Below are positions 25,649-34,268 of a stretch of DNA of 34,268 bases, in pieces. The notes under the pieces are model-generated. The model did no database searches. It was given only the letters and a program-made list of their open reading frames with translations, and was not told the origin of the DNA. Numbering within the stretch: the first letter of the stretch is position 1; every line of letters begins with the position of its first letter. This stretch comes from CAZCAC01 sp964496575. GTDB taxonomy: Bacteria; Planctomycetota; UBA1135; GCA-002686595. The stretch covers positions 1 through 34,268 of the forward strand of contig CAZCAC010000091.1 in assembly GCA_964496575.1 (NCBI GenBank). The letters are read 5' to 3'. The position numbers and the translations under genes were made by a program.

Positions 25649-25719
25649 GGCGAACGGGGGGACTCGAACCCCCATCACGAGATTGGCGACCTCGGGTCCT
25701 ACCGTTGAACGACGCTCGC
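25649..25719 (-). tRNA. tRNA-Gly (anticodon GCC), with C at position 33
   Basis: The acceptor GCGAGCG pairs with CGTTCGC (one G-U). D-arm and T-arm (TTCGAGT) are standard. The anticodon arm is CGAGG-TCGCCAA-TCTCG, giving anticodon GCC. Position 33 is C where U is almost universal, and the arm closes with a G-U pair. CCA is not encoded and the discriminator reads C. Confidence 0.88.
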
Positions 25720-25721
25720 AG

Positions 25722-25797
25722 TGGCTGTCGGGGTGGGGATCGAACCCACAACCTTCTCCGTAACAAGGAGTCGCGCTACCGATTGCGCCACCCGACA
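25722..25797 (-). tRNA. tRNA-Asn (anticodon GTT)
   Basis: The acceptor TGTCGGG pairs perfectly with CCCGACA, discriminator G, followed by an encoded CCA. The anticodon loop TTGTTAC gives GTT, and the T-loop is TTCGATC. Position 27-43 is an A-A mismatch. Separated by only 2 bases from tRNA-Gly. Confidence 0.92.
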
Positions 25798-25823
25798 GTG
25801 ATCAGATTTCGAAGGAGCGTGAC

Positions 25824-25900
25824 TGGTGCGTCCGGTAGGATTCGAACCTACAACGATCCGATTAGAAGTCGGGTGCCCTGTCCAGTTGGGCGACGGACGC
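25824..25900 (-). tRNA. tRNA-Arg (anticodon TCT)
   Basis: The acceptor GCGTCCG pairs perfectly with CGGACGC, discriminator A, CCA encoded. The anticodon loop CTTCTAA gives TCT, which reads AGA/AGG. The T-loop is TTCGAAT. Position 27-43 is a C-A mismatch. Confidence 0.93.
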
Positions 25901-25931
25901 TCGAGGTGATCGCGTTCGCGATCGTGAAGGA

Positions 25932-26011
25932 TGGTCGGGGTGGGAGGATTCGAACCTCCGACCTCCTGGTCCCAAGCCAGGCGCGCTGGATCCAGACTGC
26001 GCTACACCCCG
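25932..26011 (-). tRNA. tRNA-Pro (anticodon TGG)
   Basis: The acceptor CGGGGTG pairs perfectly with CACCCCG, discriminator A, CCA encoded. The anticodon arm CCTGG-CTTGGGA-CCAGG gives TGG. The T-loop is TTCGAAT. All stems are fully paired. Confidence 0.95.
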
Positions 26012-26015
26012 AAGA

Positions 26016-26089
26016 TGCCCCCGGTAGGAGTCGAACCTACGACCTTCTGATTAAGAATCAGCTGCTCTGACCGACTGAGCTACGGAGGC
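26016..26089 (-). tRNA. tRNA-Lys (anticodon CTT)
   Basis: The acceptor GCCTCCG pairs with CGGGGGC (one wobble), discriminator A, no encoded CCA. The D-arm GCTC/GAGC is standard. The anticodon loop TTCTTAA gives CTT. The T-loop is TTCGACT. Position 27-43 is a G-A mismatch. Confidence 0.92.
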
Positions 26090-26100
26090 GAGAGAAGAGC

Positions 26101-26175
26101 TGGTACTGGCGGCAGGAATTGCACCCGCATCTCCCGGTTCGAAGCCGGGTGTCTTGTCTGTTGGACGACGCCAGC
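26101..26175 (-). tRNA. Divergent tRNA-Arg-like gene (anticodon TCG)
   Basis: The acceptor GCTGGCG pairs with CGCCAGT (G-U at 1-72), discriminator A, CCA encoded. The anticodon arm CCCGG-CTTCGAA-CCGGG is perfect and gives TCG. The T-loop is TGCAATT instead of TTCRANY, and the D-loop has GA where G18G19 is expected; D-stem pairing is reduced to three pairs. It is either a functional but divergent tRNA or a decaying copy. First gene of the array. Confidence 0.7.
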
Positions 26176-26196
26176 CCCTGATGTCGGCCGGGGATC

Positions 26197-26216
26197 GCAC
26201 CGGTCGCCGCCGGTGC
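26197..26216. other. Stem-loop, 7-bp stem
   Basis: GCACCGG (26197-26203) pairs with CCGGTGC (26210-26216) around a 6-base loop. It lies 22 bases upstream of the first tRNA of the array, so it could be part of a leader processed with it. Flanking bases resemble a tRNA 3' end but do not fold as a tRNA. Confidence 0.45.
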
Positions 26217-26230
26217 TGTGGACACGAAGA

Positions 26231-26257
26231 AGGCCCAGGGTCGATCGCCCTGGGCCT
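26231..26257. terminator. Strong stem-loop, 10-bp perfect stem
   Basis: AGGCCCAGGG (26231-26240) pairs perfectly with CCCTGGGCCT (26248-26257) around a 7-base loop. On the minus strand it is followed by TCTTCGT, which is weakly T-rich. It may insulate the tRNA array from upstream transcription or lie in its leader. Confidence 0.5.
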
Positions 26258-26940
26258 CGTACGGTCAACCAGGTGGAATCGGGGCGATCAGGTTGCCGGC
26301 TCGGGGCGACGCTCCTCGGGTTTGCTCGGGCGAGGCCGCGTCCGCTCGGGCCTCGGGGCATTCCGGGTCCTGAAGGTGATTCCGCTGGTTGGTCTGTCGA
26401 TGAAACTCTGCATGGCTGGTCCGCCGGCCAATCGCTCCGGCTCCAATTCGTTTCTCAGCGAGATCCGCCGGCTTTCCGAACGATGATTGTCGATTCTCCG
26501 CGGATCGCAATCGGTGCCGAGTGGAGAGGATCCAGTCTCATCCGTCAGCTCCTTCGTGGGGTCGGGGGGCGGCCGTACATGACGCAGATGGTGCAGATGT
26601 GGAACGACAGGGCCTCGCCCGACTCGTCGGCAGGGGACTGGGCGAACTTCCACGAACAGTGATCGGGAGCGACTACGCCAGGTAGCGAGGGAGCATCGAG
26701 TGCTTCACACCACGGGATCCACTCCGGATGAAACATCGCTGCAACATGGACTCGTGTAGTCCGCGCGAACGGGTCGCGTGCCGTCGCCACGGTGTGGTTG
26801 GATCCCTCGAGCACACGTATACTGCTGGGCTCTCTCCGACCCTCCGCCGGGCGCTTCAAGACTCCGAATCGCTTGGGACCTCGATGCACGAGACGACGAT
26901 CATCCGCAGCGCGGATTCGCGACACCGATGAGCTGGCGTG

Positions 26941-27729
26941 ATGGCTGAGCAGCTGGTTCTTTTCGCCATTGGCATCCTGGCCGGCTCTCTCGGAGGAATG
27001 CTGGGTATCGGAGGCGGGGTGGTCCTCATGCCCGTGCTGCGGTTCGGCCTGGGGTTGCCGCCGGCGCAGGCGGCGGGGACGTGTGTGCTCGCCGTGTTCT
27101 GCACCACACTCGGCGGCAGCTACCGACATCACCGGCTGGGCCTCCTGCGCCTCCGACCTCTGGTGCCGGTGATCCTATCCGGAGTCGTCACCACGGCCCT
27201 GTTTTCCTATCTGTTTCTCTCCCTGGCCTTGCGCGAACGGTGGATCGACCTGGGTCTTGGTCTCGTCTTCTGCTTGATCTCCGCACGGATGATCTTCGAG
27301 GGAATCCGGGGCGACTCTCGTGAGGCGACCGAGGACGCTGATGGTCGTGCGTTCGATGGTCCATTCCCGGCGAAGATCGCTATCGGCTCTGCTGCAGGCG
27401 CTCTTCCGGGTCTGCTGGGTATCGGGACAGGGGGGATCTTGGTCCCGGCCTTCGCCTTTGTGTTGAAGTGGCCGATCAAGCACGCCATGGCCGCCTCCCT
27501 GGTCTGCTTCTTCATCAACGCGGCGGTAAGTGCCTCGTTCAAGCTGGCCCAGGGGTTCGCGGTCTTGGACATTGTCGTATCCATCTGTATTGGTACTTTC
27601 CTGGGAGCCAACCTGGGCGCAGTCCTCAACAGGTGCCTAGCCTCCCGAGTGTTGAAGGCGGTCTTCGGCATGCTCTTCTCGTACGTCGCGCTGAAGTTCG
27701 TCCTCTCCTACATCGAGGTTAAGACATGA
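26941..27729 (+). CDS. TauE/SafE-family (DUF81) membrane transporter
   Basis: The product is 262 residues from ATG 26941 (a GTG three bases earlier is also possible). It has about eight membrane helices and shows the internal duplication of the family: GGMLGIGGGVVLMPVLRFGL near residue 20 and PGLLGIGTGGILVPAFAFVL near 155. TauE/SafE proteins move small sulfur-containing or organic anions such as sulfite or sulfoacetate across the inner membrane. The stop overlaps the next gene's start (ATGA), so the transporter and a DUF364-type protein are one unit. The start has no obvious Shine-Dalgarno. The substrate is unknown. Confidence 0.9.
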   Translation: MAEQLVLFAIGILAGSLGGMLGIGGGVVLMPVLRFGLGLPPAQAAGTCVLAVFCTTLGGSYRHHRLGLLRLRPLVPVILSGVVTTALFSYLFLSLALRERWIDLGLGLVFCLISARMIFEGIRGDSREATEDADGRAFDGPFPAKIAIGSAAGALPGLLGIGTGGILVPAFAFVLKWPIKHAMAASLVCFFINAAVSASFKLAQGFAVLDIVVSICIGTFLGANLGAVLNRCLASRVLKAVFGMLFSYVALKFVLSYIEVKT

Positions 27730-28493
27730 AGAACACGTCTTGGAGGAGTACTCTCGAGGAAGCCCGGGCACGTTTCCGGGAGATTGTCGAGCGGGAAGGG
27801 ATGCTGGATCAGGAGGTGACCGTCCTGGCCAAGCCGTTGACACCGGAGGAGGCGATCGGTACTCCCGGCCGCCGGGATTTCCCGATCATCGTCGGGAAGG
27901 AAAGGGTCGTGGAGGCGACGGTGCTGGGGACCCGTGGTCAGGCCTTCACCGACTCGCCGCTAGAGACCCTCTCGACGCTGGAGGAGGTGCTCGAGCTGGG
28001 GCTCTCCTCGAACCAGCATCGCGCCATCCTAGTCGCAGCGATCAACGCGACGATGGGGCACCTGGGATTGGCCGAGGGCACCATGCACTGCAAGGACGAC
28101 GAACCCGAGCAGTGCGCTCGGGAGATCGCCGATCAAGTGTTCGACCTCGTTGGGGCGGCCGAAGTTGGACTGATCGGTCTGAATCCGGCAATCGCTGAGC
28201 GGCTGGTCGACCGCTTCGGGGTCGACCATGTCAGGATGACGGACCTGAATCGCGACAGCGTCGGGAAGCGGAAGTTCGGAGTCGAGATCTGGGATGGCGC
28301 GGCGCGCACCGAGGACTTGATCGACGCTTCGGACTTCGTGGTCTTCACCGGGACCACGCTGGTGAACGACACCTTCGATGAGATCCTGGGGCGGATCCGG
28401 GAGTCGCAAAAGGGCTATCTGGTGTTCGGGATGACCGTCGCGGGAGTCAGCGCACTCACCGGGATCGAGCGCATCTGTCCCTGCAGCCACTGA
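27726..28493 (+). CDS. DUF364-type putative heavy-metal chelation/Rossmann-like protein
   Basis: This 255-residue cytoplasmic protein has GAGG 7 bases before the ATG and overlaps the TauE stop codon. The N-terminal third matches the DUF4213-like region (PIIVGKERVVEATVLGTRGQAFTD, in pieces). The C-terminal half has a Rossmann-like order with VGLIGLNPAIAERLVDRFG, VRMTDLNRDSVG, FVVFTGTTLVNDTFDEIL and YLVFGMTVAGVSALTG. It ends in ICPCSH, a Cys-Pro-Cys-x-His tail that could bind metal. The DUF364 family (PF04016) is described as putative heavy-metal chelation; no reaction is established. The link with a sulfur-type exporter suggests metal or sulfur handling, which is inference. Confidence 0.85.
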   Translation: MKNTSWRSTLEEARARFREIVEREGMLDQEVTVLAKPLTPEEAIGTPGRRDFPIIVGKERVVEATVLGTRGQAFTDSPLETLSTLEEVLELGLSSNQHRAILVAAINATMGHLGLAEGTMHCKDDEPEQCAREIADQVFDLVGAAEVGLIGLNPAIAERLVDRFGVDHVRMTDLNRDSVGKRKFGVEIWDGAARTEDLIDASDFVVFTGTTLVNDTFDEILGRIRESQKGYLVFGMTVAGVSALTGIERICPCSH

Positions 28494-28633
28494 GGGCGGC
28501 TACGTGTCGAGTTGAGCGATTCTCGCTCGCGTGGCCTGATCCCGGAATAGAATCTTCCATCCTCCGTGGAGTACCCGCGGGATGGGGATGGTGGAGATCA
28601 GGTGCATGCACGGAACAGAAAGAGGTACACACG

Positions 28634-28768
28634 ATGGACGTGATCCGGACCGAACACGGTCTGTCGATCGTCGTCACCGCAATGCCGTGGGCTCACTGCG
28701 AGGTTCCTTCGCTCGCAGGCCGCATCCCCCGTATCGAGGCCACGGCAGCAGGAGACGGGTCCGGATGA
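28634..28768 (+). CDS. Candidate small protein (44 aa), first of a coupled set
   Basis: This short frame begins with ATG 28634, has AAAGAGG ending 8 bases upstream, and encodes 44 residues beginning MDVIRTEHGLSIVVTAMPW. Its TGA overlaps the ATG of the next small frame (ATGA at 28765-28768). I recognise no family. The support is the ribosome binding site and the chain of overlaps leading to the sulfatase-like gene; it could also be chance. Confidence 0.4.
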   Translation: MDVIRTEHGLSIVVTAMPWAHCEVPSLAGRIPRIEATAAGDGSG

Positions 28769-28890
28769 CCTTCCGGCTGAAAGAGCCCCTGGCTCAGGAT
28801 CCGCTCAAGAGCGGCCCCCCTCCTGCTCTCGAGCTCGAGTCTCGACGGGCGCCGCATCCTGCGCCCGAGGACCCCGAGGTCCGATCATGA
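28765..28890 (+). CDS. Candidate small protein (41 aa) coupled to the sulfatase-like gene
   Basis: ATG 28765 overlaps the preceding stop, and its own TGA overlaps the start of the lipoprotein gene (ATGA at 28887-28890). AGGAG at 28750-28754 is a reasonable ribosome binding site. The product begins MTFRLKEPLAQDPLKSG and is rich in Pro, Glu and Arg, with no membrane segment. It may be a genuine small protein or a leader that couples translation into the next gene. Confidence 0.4.
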   Translation: MTFRLKEPLAQDPLKSGPPPALELESRRAPHPAPEDPEVRS

Positions 28891-31076
28891 TCTCACCTCG
28901 GCGAACCACGATTCTCTGTGCGCCGCTCCTGGCCATCGCCGGTTGTGGGAGCGGTGGGCTCGAAGGTCCGCCGATCGAGAGGTGGATCGACTCTCCCGAG
29001 CAGCTGCGCGTCGTGACCTCGGCGCCGGTGCCGTCCACCGCCGCGCGGGCGTACCACTGGACCGGCGAGGAGATCGCGACCTGGGCGCGCCGCGAGAGCG
29101 AGGACCGGGTGACGTTGATCAGCCCCGAGCTCGACTTCCGCAGCCTGCTGGAGATCGATTGCATCTGCGTGCGCGTCGCCGACTTCCGCGGTCGGGATCG
29201 GATGACGTTGCACTGGAACGATGCGATCGAGTTCGAGGGGGGCGACGACACGCGGCAGCGGCGGGAGCTGACGGCGCGCGGCGGGGCGAAGGGCGGCGTG
29301 TTCGTCATTCACGGCGACGACATCTCCGACGTCGATCTGCTGGGTACGGCGGAGGAGGAGAACGCGCCGCGGTTCCTGTTTCTCCGATTCCCCGCGGCGG
29401 ACGATGGTGACGTCCTCTTCGAGACCGCCAGCGTCCTCGGCGTCGACGCCGCGCTGTCGGGCAAGTCCTCCGGCTGGACGCGCAAGACCGTTGCGGGGGA
29501 GATTCGCGACGCCTTCTTCGTCACCACGCCGGCCGCGGTCGAGGTCGAGCTCGACCTCCGGTCGGGAGGCGAGCTGGCCTTCGGCGTGCAAAGCCCGGTC
29601 CCCGGCGAGGTGATCCAGCTGGGCCTCACGGTCGCCGGCCGGCTTCACCGCGCCCGGGTCGAAGCGATCGGGGGCTGGTCCGACGTTCGGCTGAAGATCC
29701 CGCCCACGGAGGCAAAGAGCCTGACTCTCGGGGTCGAGAGCGCCCTCCCTGGCCGCACCGTGTTTCTCGGCAATCCCATGTTGCTGCGCCCCCGTCCGGA
29801 CGACGACCAACCCAACGTCATCCTCTACGTGATGGACGCGCTGCGCGCGGAGCAGACGAGCCTCTACGGCTATCCTCGAGAAACCACGCCGTTCCTCGAG
29901 GAACTCGCCGCGGACGGCGTCGTCTTCGAGAACGCCTACTCGCCGGTCTCCTGGACCAAACCGTCGGTCGTGACGCTCTTGACCTCGCTCTACCCGCAGG
30001 TCCACGGTGTCGGCGAACGCAGCTATAGCGACGTCCTGCCCGAGAACGTCGCCACGCTGCAGGACGTGCTGCGCGGAGGTGGCTACGTCACCTCGAGCTT
30101 CAGCGCCAATCCGCTCGCCTGCACGCTCTCCAACCTCGACCAGGGTTTCGACCAGACCTTCACGCCGAACTCGTTCGAGATCGAGGGTCGCCAGGTCAAG
30201 CAGAACAAGATCCACTCCGACGATCTGAACGCGAAGATCCTGCCGTGGCTGGAAACCCACGCGCGCGATCGCTTCTTCCTCTACGTTCACACGGTCGACC
30301 CGCACGTGCCCTTCGCCGCGCCGGTGACTCCACCCGAGCTGGTCGGCGACGGGACGTCGATCGATCGCTACGACGCGGAGATCCGCTTCAACGACGGGCA
30401 AATCGAGCGACTGGTCGAGAAGCTCACCGAGCTCGGCATTCTCGAGAATACGCTCCTGATCGTGACCTCGGATCACGGCGAGGCCTTCGGCGAGCACGGG
30501 ACCACCGGCCACGGCACCAGCGTGTACCAGGAAGAGGTGCGGATCCCATTGCTGTTCCACCACCGTGGTTTCCTCGCCAGGCGCCGAGTCGAGCAGCCGG
30601 TGCAGCTGATCGACCTGATGCCGACGATCGTGAGCTACCTCGGCATCGATCCCGCGAGTGTGCCGATGCAGGGGCGTGACCTGCTCGACGAGGAAGCAGA
30701 GCGAGACCTGGCACCGGTCTTCCTGTCGCGCTTCGTCTACCCGAAGGACGTCGAGACCGCACGCTTCAGCGAGGTGGAGTACCACGCCGTCGTCGAGGGG
30801 GAGTGGAAGCTGATCGCCGCCGAGCGTGGCGAGCGACAGGTGTTCGACGTCGAGCTCTACCACCTGGGCGACGATCCATCGGAGCGTGAGGACCGGAAGG
30901 AACAGGATCCCGAGCGCGCTCGGCGCGCCCACGACCGACTACGCGGATTTCTCCAGCAGCAAACTGCGAGGCGCGTGACGTACACCTCGAACCTGGAGGG
31001 CGGGTCCGGCTCCGGAGAGTCGGCCGTCTCCGAGGAGGTGCTGGAGCAGCTCCGCGTCCTCGGATACGTGGAATAG
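28887..31076 (+). CDS. Lipoprotein of the sulfatase/alkaline phosphatase superfamily with Thr nucleophile
   Basis: This is a 729-residue protein. GAGG lies 7 bases before the ATG. The N-terminus is a lipoprotein signal with the lipobox AIAGC (Cys at about residue 20). Residues about 30-300 form a beta-rich domain of unknown type. The catalytic domain starts near residue 310 (NVILYVMDALRAEQTSLYGY). At the nucleophile position, where sulfatases have C/S-x-P-x-R, it reads T357-K-P-S-V361, so both the formylglycine precursor and the Arg are absent. Metal-site motifs later are intact (VTSDHGEAFGEHG, HGTSVYQEEVRIPLLFH). It is probably a Thr-dependent phosphohydrolase or phosphotransferase rather than a classical sulfatase. 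Membrane-anchored location is inferred from the lipobox. Confidence 0.85.
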   Translation: MISPRRTTILCAPLLAIAGCGSGGLEGPPIERWIDSPEQLRVVTSAPVPSTAARAYHWTGEEIATWARRESEDRVTLISPELDFRSLLEIDCICVRVADFRGRDRMTLHWNDAIEFEGGDDTRQRRELTARGGAKGGVFVIHGDDISDVDLLGTAEEENAPRFLFLRFPAADDGDVLFETASVLGVDAALSGKSSGWTRKTVAGEIRDAFFVTTPAAVEVELDLRSGGELAFGVQSPVPGEVIQLGLTVAGRLHRARVEAIGGWSDVRLKIPPTEAKSLTLGVESALPGRTVFLGNPMLLRPRPDDDQPNVILYVMDALRAEQTSLYGYPRETTPFLEELAADGVVFENAYSPVSWTKPSVVTLLTSLYPQVHGVGERSYSDVLPENVATLQDVLRGGGYVTSSFSANPLACTLSNLDQGFDQTFTPNSFEIEGRQVKQNKIHSDDLNAKILPWLETHARDRFFLYVHTVDPHVPFAAPVTPPELVGDGTSIDRYDAEIRFNDGQIERLVEKLTELGILENTLLIVTSDHGEAFGEHGTTGHGTSVYQEEVRIPLLFHHRGFLARRRVEQPVQLIDLMPTIVSYLGIDPASVPMQGRDLLDEEAERDLAPVFLSRFVYPKDVETARFSEVEYHAVVEGEWKLIAAERGERQVFDVELYHLGDDPSEREDRKEQDPERARRAHDRLRGFLQQQTARRVTYTSNLEGGSGSGESAVSEEVLEQLRVLGYVE

Positions 31077-31159
31077 ACACGCTCGCGACGGGCTCGCTTC
31101 GTTGACTTCCCCCCACGGGCGGGAGAGGATCTGCGAGTCCCGCAACGAGCCACGCCGCC

Positions 31160-34268
<3,109 letters not shown>

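Larger units (their letters stand above)
26176..26937. other. Long non-coding stretch upstream of the tRNA array and of the TauE gene
   Basis: These 762 bases lie between the tRNA array (minus) and the TauE/DUF364 operon (plus) and should hold both promoters. They contain two strong hairpins near the tRNA side (annotated separately). A TATACT at 26818-26823 is a possible -10 for the TauE operon, with no good -35 at normal spacing. Open frames crossing the region on both strands have no recognisable product or ribosome binding site, so I call no gene. Confidence 0.5.

Noticed and set aside
25355..25678. N-terminal extension of the FG-GAP gene into the tRNA genes
   Set aside because: The frame reads through tRNA-Glu and part of tRNA-Gly; ATG 25354 has a good ribosome binding site and signal peptide.
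26176..26200. tRNA 3'-end-like sequence next to the first array tRNA
   Set aside because: On the minus strand it reads GGTGCGATCCCCGG followed by CCGACATCA, similar to a T-arm and acceptor end, but no matching 5' acceptor, D-arm or 5-bp T-stem can be formed.
26213..26662. 149-codon plus-strand frame between the tRNA array and TauE
   Set aside because: No ribosome binding site, no recognisable motif, Arg/Gly/Pro-rich composition, and it begins next to a strong hairpin.

Overview
The window is GC-rich bacterial chromosomal DNA. Its gene content suggests a Planctomycetota-like organism: two alkaline-phosphatase/sulfatase-superfamily enzymes, a GH95 fucosidase, an ECF sigma factor coupled to a Ser/Thr kinase with a TPR tail, LamG, FG-GAP, ankyrin and PD40 secreted proteins, and two secreted proteins sharing a Cys-containing C-terminal module. 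This assignment is inference from gene content; no rRNA or phylogenetic marker tree was available. No plasmid, phage structural or transposase genes and no CRISPR array were seen.

Layout. 1-260 holds the possible 3' end of a truncated gene. 270-4564 (minus) is a coupled pair: a VanZ-like membrane protein followed by a large secreted LamG plus glycosidase-like protein. 4596-4733 is a long inverted-repeat element, followed by a DUF454/YbaN membrane protein (plus). A secreted NHL/beta-propeller-type protein (minus, 5221-6546) and an unknown polytopic membrane protein (plus) come next. 7827-9889 (plus) is a coupled NAD-epimerase-like and DHDPS-like aldolase pair. It faces a coupled enolase-superfamily and Nramp-like pair (minus, 9895-12569), and the four together look like a small-molecule or sugar-acid catabolic locus. 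12703-16994 (plus) is the sigma factor and receptor-kinase module. 17020-19380 (minus) is GH95 and 19505-21121 (plus) is a formylglycine-type sulfatase.

A small membrane protein (minus) and an ankyrin-PD40 protein (plus, 21620-23641) diverge around a 38-bp near-perfect palindrome that resembles a tandem repressor operator. 23654-25354 (minus) is an FG-GAP secreted protein. Upstream of it on the same strand is a tight array of seven tRNAs (25567-26175), some with unusual features. 26176-26937 is largely non-coding with two strong hairpins. 26941-28493 (plus) is a TauE/SafE transporter translationally coupled to a DUF364-type protein. Two candidate small proteins then lead, through ATGA overlaps, into a lipoprotein of the sulfatase superfamily with a Thr in the nucleophile position. 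The window ends in a divergent isoleucyl-tRNA synthetase gene (31160 to the edge) whose last 110 bases run through a C/G homopolymer tract that looks like an assembly fault.

Candidates for something undescribed, in order of interest: the palindrome at 21483-21520 with the ankyrin-PD40 gene; the shared 15-mer palindromic elements at 4596 and 16991, the latter containing the stop codons of both convergent genes; the shared C-terminal module of the two secreted proteins; the TauE-DUF364 operon; and the anomalous tRNA array.
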